A stretch of 64,000 bases of DNA from Streptomyces sp. cf386 (GTDB taxonomy: Bacteria > Actinomycetota > Actinomycetes > Streptomycetales > Streptomycetaceae). Below, piece by piece: positions 49,365 to 56,999 of the stretch. The notes under the pieces are model-generated. The model did not search any database. It saw only the letters and a program-made list of their open reading frames with translations, and was not told the origin of the DNA. Location of the stretch: positions 1 through 64,000 of the forward strand of contig NZ_FNHV01000003.1 of the NCBI RefSeq assembly GCF_900103585.1. The letters are read 5' to 3'. Made by a program: the position numbers and the translations under genes. Positions within the stretch are counted from its first letter, which is position 1, and each line of letters starts with the position of its first letter.

Positions 49365-49844
49365 CTACTCGGCGTCCGCGTCCTCGAAGTAGGCGTCGAG
49401 GACCGCGTCCAGTTGCTCGTCCCACTCCTTGAAGCGGCTCCTGGCCGTCGCCTCGATCTCGATCGGGTACCAGCGGCGGTCAGGAGTGTGCACCGTGATG
49501 GTGAACCGCTTCCCGAAGCGCGGGGCCTCCGTCTCGACGGCGCCGATCTCGTCCCAGCGGAACTCGCACTCCTGGTCGTCCAGGGAGAGCCGTACGCCCT
49601 TGTGGTCGGCGACGATACGAGCCCGGCGGTCGGCGGCCTCGAAGACGGGCCCGTCGACGGGAGCCTCCTCTTCGGCCTCGTCGTCCTCTTCCTCGGCCTC
49701 GTCGTCAGCCTCCTCGTCGTCCTCCGCCGCGGGCTCGCCGTCGGCTTCGAGGTCCGTCTCGTCGGCATCGGTGTCCGCGGACTCCGGCTGCTCGGATTCC
49801 CTCTCCTCGGAAGGGGCTTCCTCGGCGGTGACCTCATCGGCCAC
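49365..49844 (-). CDS. Acidic protein with small PH-like C-terminal domain (paralogue of 39051-39500)
   Basis: 159 residues from a GTG at 49844 with AAGGAGGAGG upstream. The first 70 residues are very acidic (Glu/Asp runs such as EEADDEAEEEDDEAEEEAP). The C-terminal domain (FEAADRRARIVADHKGVRLS, CEFRWDEIGAVETEA, RRWYPIEIEATARSRFKEWD) matches the Pro-rich protein encoded at 39051-39500. Unknown function; the paralogues differ mainly in their disordered N termini. Confidence 0.78.
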   Translation of the reverse strand: MADEVTAEEAPSEERESEQPESADTDADETDLEADGEPAAEDDEEADDEAEEEDDEAEEEAPVDGPVFEAADRRARIVADHKGVRLSLDDQECEFRWDEIGAVETEAPRFGKRFTITVHTPDRRWYPIEIEATARSRFKEWDEQLDAVLDAYFEDADAE

Positions 49845-50045
49845 GTCCTCCTCCTTGCCCTGCACACCCCCCGACTTGGCGGACGCGGGCGAGGTGAGCC
49901 CGGGGATGAAGGCCGGGTCGAACCCGGCGCCTTCCAGGGGCTGGCTGCCTGAACCTATGCGCTGCTCCACAGCGGAGCAGTATGGTCGACGACCCTGTGT
50001 CCCGCGCAACCAGCCCCCGCATCGTTACACGATGATTCACTTGAT

Positions 50046-51524
50046 TCAGACGAACAGGCTCAACACCGCCGCCACCACGAACCCGGCCACCGACAGCACA
50101 CTCTCCAGCACCGTCCACGTCTTCAACGTGTCCCGCTCGCTGATGCCGAAGTACTTCGCCACGATCCAGAAGCCTCCGTCGTTGACGTGCGAGGCGAAGA
50201 TCGAGCCGGCCGAGATGGCCATGATGACCAGGGCGATGAAGGGCTGGGAGTGATCGCCCTCGGTGAGGAGGGGGGCGACGATGCCGGCCGTGGTGACGAT
50301 GGCGACCGTCGCCGAGCCCTGGGCGACGCGGAGGACCACCGAGATCAGGTAGGAGAGGACGATCACGGGGAGGCCGACGTCGTTGAAGGTGTCGGAGAGG
50401 GCCTGGGCGACACCGCTGCCCTTGAGGATGGCGCCGAAGACACCGCCCGCGCCGACGACGAGAAGGATGTTGCCGACCGGCTTGAGGGACGAGGTCGACA
50501 CCGATTCCAGGGACTTGCGGGACCAGCCGCGGCGGATGCCCAGCAGGTAGTACGCGAGCAGCAGGGCGATCGTCAGGGCCACGAACGGGTTGCCGAAGAA
50601 CTCGATCACCGAGCGGGTGGTGGAGGGGTCCAGGGCGATCGAGGAGAACGTCGCGGCCAGGATCAGCGCCAGCGGCGTACCGATGATGGCGAGGACCGTG
50701 CCGAGCGGGACCGGCTTCTCCTGGGGCTCGACCCCGGCCGCCCGCTGCTCGTCGAGCACGGCCTGCTTCGCCTCGTCCGCCGCCTCGACCATGTCCTGCG
50801 GCACGGCGACGAAGATGCGCTTGCCGATCCAGGCCGAGAACACCCAGGCGGCCAGCACCGCGGGGATGCCGCAGATGATGCCCATGAGGATGACCCAGCC
50901 CAGCTCGACGTGGAGGAGGCCGGCCGCCGCGACCGGGCCCGGGTGCGGGGGCAGGAAGGCGTGGGTCATCGACAGGCCCGCGAGCAGAGGCAGACAGTAG
51001 AGGAGGACGGACTTCCCCGAGCGCTTGGCGGCGGCGTACACGAGCGGCGCGAGGACGAAGATGCCGACGTCGAAGAAGACCGGGATACCGAAGATCAGGC
51101 CGGTGAGGCCCATGGCGAGCGGGGCCCGCTTCTCCCCGAAGAGGTTGAGCAGACGGGACGCCAACACCTCCGCGCCACCGCTCACTTCGAGGATCGCGCC
51201 GAGCATCGTGCCCAGGCCGATGATGATCGCGACATGGCCGAGGATGCCACCCATGCCGGACTCGATGGTCGACACGGCGTCGCTTCGCTGGACCGTGCCG
51301 AAGAGTTCGGTGACCGAGAGGCCGGCCATCAGACCGACGGCTATGGAGACCGCGAGGAGGGCCACGAAGGGCTGCAGGCGGACCTTGATGATCAGATAGA
51401 GCAGGAGCGCGATACCGATGGCGGCGACGGTCAGGAGACCGGCCGTACCGTCGATCAGGAGGAGCAGGCCGCCGGTGTGGGGTGGTGTCTCGGGGGCGGC
51501 GGCCGCGGCGAGCGGATGGGACAT
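50046..51524 (-). CDS. GntP-family permease (gluconate/aldonate or D-serine type)
   Basis: 492 residues, about twelve to fourteen membrane helices. GntP landmarks: LQPFVALLAVSIAVGLMAGL, FGIPVFFDVGIFVLAPLVYA, THAFLPPHPGPVAAAGLLHV, and HVNDGGFWIVAKYFGIS near the C terminus. Proven GntP members move gluconate, related sugar acids, or D-serine (DsdX), by proton symport. Here it closes an operon of KDG-kinase-like, IclR and RidA genes, so uptake of a sugar acid or D-amino acid is likely; the neighbours favour 2-amino-2-deoxy-aldonates (see findings). A 118-base gap with a strong hairpin separates it from ridA. Confidence 0.9.
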   Translation of the reverse strand: MSHPLAAAAAPETPPHTGGLLLLIDGTAGLLTVAAIGIALLLYLIIKVRLQPFVALLAVSIAVGLMAGLSVTELFGTVQRSDAVSTIESGMGGILGHVAIIIGLGTMLGAILEVSGGAEVLASRLLNLFGEKRAPLAMGLTGLIFGIPVFFDVGIFVLAPLVYAAAKRSGKSVLLYCLPLLAGLSMTHAFLPPHPGPVAAAGLLHVELGWVILMGIICGIPAVLAAWVFSAWIGKRIFVAVPQDMVEAADEAKQAVLDEQRAAGVEPQEKPVPLGTVLAIIGTPLALILAATFSSIALDPSTTRSVIEFFGNPFVALTIALLLAYYLLGIRRGWSRKSLESVSTSSLKPVGNILLVVGAGGVFGAILKGSGVAQALSDTFNDVGLPVIVLSYLISVVLRVAQGSATVAIVTTAGIVAPLLTEGDHSQPFIALVIMAISAGSIFASHVNDGGFWIVAKYFGISERDTLKTWTVLESVLSVAGFVVAAVLSLFV

Positions 51525-51573
51525 TTGGAGGTCCTCTTCGTAAGAACATCGAGCTTTCGGGCAGGGGGGATCG

Positions 51574-51605
51574 CGGTTCGGCGCCCCAGGGGGGGCGCCG
51601 AACCG
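51574..51605 (-). other. Strong hairpin between ridA and the GntP permease gene
   Basis: 14-bp perfect stem (51574-51587 with 51592-51605), 4-nt loop, no T tract. It may protect or partly terminate the upstream mRNA and so lower permease expression relative to the enzymes. Confidence 0.6.
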
Positions 51606-51642
51606 TTCACGGCGTGCGGGAGTTTCGAGGGGAGAGGGGAGA

Positions 51643-52053
51643 TCAGCCCAGTACGGCGAGGGCGTCGATCTCGATGAGGAGCCCCGCGGGCAGACCGACG
51701 TAGACCGTGGTCCGGGCGGCGGGCGGCTGGGTGAGGCCCTGCTCCTCGAAGTAGGTGTTGTAGATGTCGTTCATCTCGGCGAAGTGGGCGACGTCCGTCA
51801 GATAGACGCGGATCATCATCACGTCGTCCCAGGAGGAACCGCCCTCCTCCAGGATCGCCTTGACGTTGGCGAGGGTCTGGAGGGTCTGCTCGCGCAGGGT
51901 GGGGCCGGCGGGCGTCGGGGGCTGCCCCTCGACCGCGGGGAGGAACCCGACCTGGCCGGCGACCTGGAGGATGTTCCCCTTGCGCACGCCGTGCGAGAAC
52001 TTCGCGGGCGGGGTGGTGTGGGTCTTCGGGGTGAGTGCGATCTTCTCGGTCAT
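51643..52053 (-). CDS. RidA-family enamine/imine deaminase
   Basis: 136 residues with AAGGAA before the ATG at 52053. RidA features: FSHGVRKGNILQVAGQVGF, QTLANVKAILEEGGSSWDDV, VYLTDVAHFAEMNDIY and the active-site Arg in PPARTTVYVGLP (here PPAARTTVYVGLP), with the acidic residue in LLIEIDALAVL. RidA hydrolyses reactive enamine/imine intermediates such as 2-aminoacrylate made by PLP dehydratases. Its presence beside a D-serine-dehydratase-fold enzyme is functionally telling. Confidence 0.9.
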   Translation of the reverse strand: MTEKIALTPKTHTTPPAKFSHGVRKGNILQVAGQVGFLPAVEGQPPTPAGPTLREQTLQTLANVKAILEEGGSSWDDVMMIRVYLTDVAHFAEMNDIYNTYFEEQGLTQPPAARTTVYVGLPAGLLIEIDALAVLG

Positions 52054-52075
52054 ACGGGTTCCTTGCCGTCCTCGG

Positions 52076-52837
52076 TCATACGGGGTTCTTCGCTGAGTTC
52101 CTGCCGGAGTACTCGCCGCTGATGTCGTCCGCCGTACGGCGCACCAGCGGGAGCAGGGTGAGGAGTTCGTCGGCGGTGACGACGACGTTCGGCGCGGAGA
52201 CCGACATCGCGGCGACGACCCGGCCGTCGGCACCGCGGATCGGCGCGCCGACGCAGTTGATGGACTCCTCGTGGCCACCGAGGTCGGTGGCCCAGCCCTG
52301 TTCGCGCACCTTGGCCAGTTCCCTGAGGAACGCGTCAGGATTCGGCGTCGAACGGGCCGTGTACATGGGGTAGTCGAGCTTCTCGGCGAGGGCGCGGCGC
52401 TCGTGCTCGGGCAGATCGGCGAGCAGCAGCTTGGCGACGGCGGCGACGGTGATGGCCACCGGCTTGCCGATCCGCGAGTACATCCGCACCGGGTACCGGC
52501 TCTCCACCTTGTCGATGTAGAGCACCTCGTCCTCCTCGTACACGGCGAGGTGCACGGTGTGGCCGCAGCTCTCGTTCAGTCGTACGAGGTGGGGGTGGGC
52601 GATCTCGCGGATGTCGAGGTTCTCCATCGCCTCCTGGGCGAGGGCGATGAGGCGGGCGCCGAGACGGTAGCGCTGGTCGGACTGGCGGTAGACCAGGCCG
52701 TGCTCGTGCAGGGTGCGCAGCAGCCGCAGGGCGGTGGACTTGTGCACCCCCAGCCGGTCGGCGACCTGGCCGAGGTCGGCGGGCCCCTCGGCGAGCAGCG
52801 GCAGGATGCTCAGCGCACGGTCGACGGTCTGGCTCAT
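52076..52837 (-). CDS. IclR-family transcriptional regulator
   Basis: 253 residues. N-terminal winged helix (VDRALSILPLLAEGPADLGQ, LGVHKSTALRLLRTLHEHGL, YRLGARLIALAQEA) and C-terminal effector domain (YPVRMYSRIGKPVAITVAAV, GWATDLGGHEESINCVGAPI). It overlaps the kinase gene by ATGA and precedes ridA by 22 bases. It probably controls the divergent locus from the operator at 54011-54027. IclR proteins often bind the pathway substrate or a keto acid such as KDG. Confidence 0.92.
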   Translation of the reverse strand: MSQTVDRALSILPLLAEGPADLGQVADRLGVHKSTALRLLRTLHEHGLVYRQSDQRYRLGARLIALAQEAMENLDIREIAHPHLVRLNESCGHTVHLAVYEEDEVLYIDKVESRYPVRMYSRIGKPVAITVAAVAKLLLADLPEHERRALAEKLDYPMYTARSTPNPDAFLRELAKVREQGWATDLGGHEESINCVGAPIRGADGRVVAAMSVSAPNVVVTADELLTLLPLVRRTADDISGEYSGRNSAKNPV

Positions 52838-53910
52838 GGCGTACGTACCTCCTCGTCGGCCCGCTCAGCGGCTTGCGTCCAGCCGGGGCCGAGTCGAAGT
52901 TTCTCCCACCCGGCGTCGTCGAGGGCGACCAGGCGGTCGGCGTGGTCGCGGGGAGGGGGTGCTGCGAGGTCGCCGGGGGTGGTCAGGGCGGCGGCGGCCC
53001 AGAGGTGCCCGTGGCGGAGGCGGTCGCGGAGGGGGAGGCCGCGGAGGGTGGCGGAGAGGAAGCCGGCGGCGAAGGCGTCACCGGCACCGATGGTTGCCAC
53101 GACGTCGACGGCCAGGGCGGGTTCGAAAGTGACCCGGGTGAGAGCCCCCAGCCTCTCGCCTCCCGGAGCCGACACGAATGCCGTAGCCCCCGCTCGTCCT
53201 TGCTTCACCACCAACACCTGCGGCTCGGGCAGCACGGCACGCACTGCCTCTGGCCCTCCAGTGACCCCCCAGGCCTCCTCCGCCTCGTCCTCGCCCACGA
53301 AGACCAGATCGCAGTCGCGGGCCAGCTCCAGCAGCACCTGCGGACTGTCGGCGTCCCGCCACAGCCCCGCCCGGTAGTTCACGTCGAAGGACACCAGCGG
53401 ACGGTCGGCCGCAGGAGCCGTCAGCTCGCGCAGCAGCCCCAGGCACTCCGCCGACAGAGCCGCAGTGATCCCCGACAGATGCAGCACCTGCCCCGACCGC
53501 ACCGCCCCCAGGTCCACGTTGTCCACGGACATCGCCGACGCCGCCGACCCCGCCCGGTAGTACGCCACCTCGTGCGCGTCCGTCGCCCGGTCCCCCGCCG
53601 TACGGAAGTACACGCCGGTCGGACGCGCGGCATCCCTCCCCACGGCCGAGACATCGACGCCGTGGTCGCCGATCGCCTCCACCAGGTGATCGCCGAAACC
53701 ATCCGCCCCCACCCGGCTCACCCACCGCACCGCATGCCCCGCGGCAGCGAGCCCGCACGCCACGTTGGACTCGGCCCCGCCGATCGCCCGCTCGAACGAG
53801 GGCACATCGGCGAGGCGCCCCGGTCGTGTCGGCAGGAACGTGACCATGGACTCGCCGAGCGCGACAACGTCGACGACGTCGAGGGCATTGCAGGGTCCGG
53901 TGATGGTCAC
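52834..53910 (-). CDS. PfkB-family sugar kinase, 2-keto-3-deoxygluconate kinase-like
   Basis: 358 residues from a GTG at 53910. The start VVALGESMVTFLP and the substrate loop IGGAESNVACGLAAAGHAVR then SRVGADGFGDHLVEAI resemble KDG kinases. The PfkB anion-hole/catalytic signature is ATIGAGDAFAAGFL, with the base Asp. KDG kinase makes KDPG, which an aldolase splits to pyruvate and glyceraldehyde 3-phosphate; no aldolase is in the window. First gene of the minus-strand operon, overlapping iclR. Confidence 0.85.
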   Translation of the reverse strand: MTITGPCNALDVVDVVALGESMVTFLPTRPGRLADVPSFERAIGGAESNVACGLAAAGHAVRWVSRVGADGFGDHLVEAIGDHGVDVSAVGRDAARPTGVYFRTAGDRATDAHEVAYYRAGSAASAMSVDNVDLGAVRSGQVLHLSGITAALSAECLGLLRELTAPAADRPLVSFDVNYRAGLWRDADSPQVLLELARDCDLVFVGEDEAEEAWGVTGGPEAVRAVLPEPQVLVVKQGRAGATAFVSAPGGERLGALTRVTFEPALAVDVVATIGAGDAFAAGFLSATLRGLPLRDRLRHGHLWAAAALTTPGDLAAPPPRDHADRLVALDDAGWEKLRLGPGWTQAAERADEEVRTP

Positions 53911-54010
53911 GATGGTCGTAGCTCCAGGTCTTGTGCGGGTGGATCGGCGGCTCCGTTGACCCGCGGTTGGCCGAGATGTTAGACAGCCGTAAGCGATATA
54001 CGCAATGAGT

Positions 54011-54027
54011 GTTGCAGAGATTGCAAC
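54011..54027. promoter_or_regulatory. Probable IclR operator in the divergent promoter region
   Basis: GTTGCA-N5-TGCAAC (54011-54016, 54022-54027), a perfect 6-bp-arm inverted repeat with TTGCA halves. A GCAA/TTGC pair overlaps on its left. On the plus strand a possible promoter TTGACC (53956) with TAGACA (53980) lies upstream, placing the repeat just after the transcript start, where a repressor would block. Confidence 0.55.
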
Positions 54028-54048
54028 CTCGCAGATCAGGGAGGTTCC

Positions 54049-55320
54049 ATGAGCAACGAGGCACTCGCCCGTCTGGCCGAGGAACGCGTCGACCACCGCT
54101 TCAAGGGCCTCCCGCCGGACGCCGACGGCCTCACCGTCGCGGAACTCGCCGCCGAGCGCCGCAACCTCTTCACCGGCGGCTTCGCCACCCCCGTCCTCGC
54201 GCTCTCCGCCGAGCGCCTGGAGCACAACCTCGACCTCATGGAGACGTACGCCGCCCGCCACGGCCTCGCGTTCGCCCCGCACGGCAAGACCTCCATGGCA
54301 CCCCAGTTGTTCCAGCGCCAGATCGAGCACGGCGCCTGGGGCATCACGCTCGCGGTGCCGCACCAGGTGCGGGTCGCGCGGGCGTACGGCACCCGGCGGA
54401 TCTTCCTCGCGAACGAGCTGGTGGACGCGGCGGCCCTGCGCTGGATCGCCGGTGAGCTGGCCGCCGACCCGGACTTCCGTCTCATCTGTTACGTCGACTC
54501 CGTGCGCGGTGTGCAGCAGATGGACGAGGCGCTCCGCGGCGCCGGGGCCACCCGTCCGCTGGACGTCGTCGTCGAGTTGGCGGCCGGTGAGGGGGCCCGT
54601 ACCGGTGTCCGTACCGAGGCGGAGTGCGCCGCCGTCGCGGACGCGGTGGCCGCCGTGCCGACGCTGCGGCTGGTCGGTGTCGCGGGGTACGAGGGCGAGG
54701 TCCCGCAGGCGGACCCCGAGCGGGTGCACGCGTGGCTGCGGCGGCTCGTCGCCCTCGCCGCCGAGTTCGACAAGGCGGGCCGGTTCGCCGGCCTGGACGA
54801 GGTCGTCGTCAGCGCGGGCGGCAGCGCGTGGTTCGACGCGGTGGCGGACGTCTTCGCCGAGATCCCCGAACTGTCCCTCCCCGTGCTGAAGTTGCTGCGC
54901 TCGGGCGCGTACGTCTCGCACGACGACGGCCACTACCGCAAGCTGACCCCCTTCAACCGGGTCCCGGAGGAGGGCGCCCTCGAACCGGCCTTCCGCCTGT
55001 GGGCCCAGGTCGTCTCCCGCCCCTCCCCCGACCAGGCCTTCCTCAACGCGGGCAAGCGGGACGCGGCCTACGACCTCGATCTGCCGTTCGCCCAGGTGGT
55101 CCGCCGCGACGGCGCCGAGCGCGCGGCCACCGGCATTTCGGTGACCGGCCTGTCCGACCAGCACGCGTGGCTGCGGACGACCGGGGAGGCGGACCTGGAG
55201 GTCGGGGACTGGGTCGGCTTGGGGCTGTCGCATCCGTGCACGTCGTTCGACAAGTGGCAGCTGATCCCGGTCGCCGAGGCGGACGGGACCGTCGTCGATT
55301 ACATCCGCACGTTCTTCTAG
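54049..55320 (+). CDS. PLP enzyme of the D-serine dehydratase/D-threonine aldolase fold
   Basis: 423 residues, alanine-racemase-like barrel. The PLP lysine is Lys80 in FAPHGKTSMAPQL. The C-terminal metal site reads SHPCTSF with His395 and Cys397; an H-x-C pair is the zinc site of eukaryotic-type D-serine dehydratase (DSD1), whereas D-threonine aldolases have H-x-D. The chemistry is therefore probably beta-elimination of water from a D-configured 3-hydroxy-2-amino acid. GGGAGG stands before the ATG. D-glucosaminate or D-serine are the candidate substrates, given the partners. Confidence 0.85.
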   Translation: MSNEALARLAEERVDHRFKGLPPDADGLTVAELAAERRNLFTGGFATPVLALSAERLEHNLDLMETYAARHGLAFAPHGKTSMAPQLFQRQIEHGAWGITLAVPHQVRVARAYGTRRIFLANELVDAAALRWIAGELAADPDFRLICYVDSVRGVQQMDEALRGAGATRPLDVVVELAAGEGARTGVRTEAECAAVADAVAAVPTLRLVGVAGYEGEVPQADPERVHAWLRRLVALAAEFDKAGRFAGLDEVVVSAGGSAWFDAVADVFAEIPELSLPVLKLLRSGAYVSHDDGHYRKLTPFNRVPEEGALEPAFRLWAQVVSRPSPDQAFLNAGKRDAAYDLDLPFAQVVRRDGAERAATGISVTGLSDQHAWLRTTGEADLEVGDWVGLGLSHPCTSFDKWQLIPVAEADGTVVDYIRTFF

Positions 55321-55358
55321 AGACACCAGAGACAGGTTCAAGAGACACCAGAGACAGG
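55319..55358 (+). repeat. 18-bp direct repeat in the intergenic spacer
   Basis: AGAGACACCAGAGACAGG occurs at 55319-55336 and again at 55341-55358 (22-bp period), between the PLP enzyme stop and the amidohydrolase ribosome site. Probably a recent duplication. Confidence 0.85.
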
Positions 55359-55372
55359 GGAGGCCATCGGCC

Positions 55373-56995
55373 ATGGAAGAGCTGGTGATCCGGGACGCGG
55401 AGGTCGTGGACGGCAGTGGCGGTCCCTCCTACCGCGCCGATGTGGTCGTCGACGGCGGCCGGATCGTGTCCATCGTGCAGGAGGCCGCCGCGGCCGGATG
55501 TCAACGGCCGAAGGCGCGCCGGGAGCTGGACGCGGAGGGCCTCGTCCTCTCCCCCGGCTTCATCGACATGCACGCCCACAGCGACCTGGCGTTGCTGCGC
55601 GACCCCGACCACAGCGCGAAGGCCGCGCAGGGTGTGACCCTGGAGGTCATCGGCCAGGACGGGCTGTCGTACGCGCCCGTCGACGACCGCACCCTCGCCG
55701 AGGTCCGCCGCGCGATCACCGGCTGGAACGGCTCGGGCGACGACATCGACTTCGACTGGCGGACGGTCGGCGAGTACCTGGACCGCCTCGACTCCGGTTT
55801 CGAGGGCCGGGGCATCGCCGTCAACGCGGCGTATCTGATCCCGCAGGGCACGGTCCGCGCGCTCGCCGTCGGCTGGGAGGACCGGGAGGCGACGCCGGAC
55901 GAGCTGGACCGGATGCGGCAGTTGGTCGCGGAGGGGCTGGAGCAGGGCGCGGTCGGCCTGTCGTCGGGGCTGACGTACACGCCGGGCATGTACGCCAAGG
56001 ACGCGGAGCTGACGGAGCTGTGCCGGGTGGTGGCGTCGTACGGCGGCTACTACTGCCCGCACCACCGCTCCTACGGGGCCGGGGCCCTGCAGGCGTACGA
56101 GGAGATGGTGGCCCTGACCCGGGAGGCGGGCTGCTCCCTCCATCTGGCCCACGCCACCATGAACTTCGGCGTGAACAAGGGCCGGGCCCCGGAGCTGCTG
56201 TCCCTGCTGGACAAGGCGCTCGCCGAAGGGGCCGACATCTCCCTCGACACCTACCCCTACACGCCCGGCTGCACGACCCTCGTCGCCATGCTGCCGAGCT
56301 GGGCGAGCGAGGGCGGCCCGGAGGCGATCCTGGCCCGGCTGGCGGACGACGACACGGCCGAGCGCATCCGGCACCACATGGAGGTCATCGGCGCCGACGG
56401 CTGCCACGGTGTGCCCATCGAGTGGGACACGATCGAGATCTCGGGTGTGAGCGAGGCGGCACTCGGGGACTTCGTCGGCCGGACGATCCGGCAGTCGGCG
56501 GACGCCCGGGGCGAGGCCGCCTGGGTGACCGCGCGGCGGCTGCTGCTCGACGACCGGCTGGGCTCGACGATCCTCCAGCATGTCGGCCACGAGGAGAACG
56601 TGCGGACGATCATGCGGCACAGCGTCCACACGGGCGGCTCGGACGGCATCCTGCAGGGCACGAAGCCGCATCCGCGGGCGTACGGCACGTTCCCGCACTA
56701 TCTCGGCCGCTATGTGCGGGAGTTGGGGGTGCTGTCGCTGGAGGAGTGCGTGGCCCATCTGACCTCGCGCCCGGCGGCGCGGCTGCGGCTGCCGGACCGG
56801 GGGCTGGTCCGCGAGGGCTACCGGGCGGACCTGGTGCTCTTCGACCCGGCGACGGTAGCGGCGGGCTCCTCCTTCGAGGAGCCGCGCACGCTACCGACGG
56901 GCCTCCCGTACGTCCTGATCGACGGCCGTTTCGTGATCGACGACGGCCGCCGTACGGACGTACTGGCGGGACGGGCGATCCGTAGAACCGCCTAG
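55373..56995 (+). CDS. N-acyl-D-amino-acid deacylase-like amidohydrolase
   Basis: 540 residues with GGAGG 9 bases before the ATG. A composite beta-sandwich/TIM-barrel amidohydrolase: GFIDMHAHSD (HxH metal site), GAVGLSSGLTYTPGMYA, YCPHHRSYG, CSLHLAHATMNFG, ISLDTYPYTPGCTTL and HTGGSDGIL (catalytic Asp). In classical D-aminoacylases the loop after GVT has Asn-Cys-Gly with a zinc-binding Cys; here it is EVIGQDGLSYAP, so that Cys is absent and the substrate may differ. N-acetyl-D-glucosaminate, which has the D configuration at C2, is a good candidate. Second gene of the plus-strand operon. Confidence 0.85.
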   Translation: MEELVIRDAEVVDGSGGPSYRADVVVDGGRIVSIVQEAAAAGCQRPKARRELDAEGLVLSPGFIDMHAHSDLALLRDPDHSAKAAQGVTLEVIGQDGLSYAPVDDRTLAEVRRAITGWNGSGDDIDFDWRTVGEYLDRLDSGFEGRGIAVNAAYLIPQGTVRALAVGWEDREATPDELDRMRQLVAEGLEQGAVGLSSGLTYTPGMYAKDAELTELCRVVASYGGYYCPHHRSYGAGALQAYEEMVALTREAGCSLHLAHATMNFGVNKGRAPELLSLLDKALAEGADISLDTYPYTPGCTTLVAMLPSWASEGGPEAILARLADDDTAERIRHHMEVIGADGCHGVPIEWDTIEISGVSEAALGDFVGRTIRQSADARGEAAWVTARRLLLDDRLGSTILQHVGHEENVRTIMRHSVHTGGSDGILQGTKPHPRAYGTFPHYLGRYVRELGVLSLEECVAHLTSRPAARLRLPDRGLVREGYRADLVLFDPATVAAGSSFEEPRTLPTGLPYVLIDGRFVIDDGRRTDVLAGRAIRRTA

Positions 56996-56999
56996 CCGG

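Noticed and set aside
54049..55320. D-threonine aldolase as the primary call
   Set aside because: The metal pair is His-x-Cys rather than His-x-Asp, and a RidA gene is nearby, both of which favour dehydratase chemistry.
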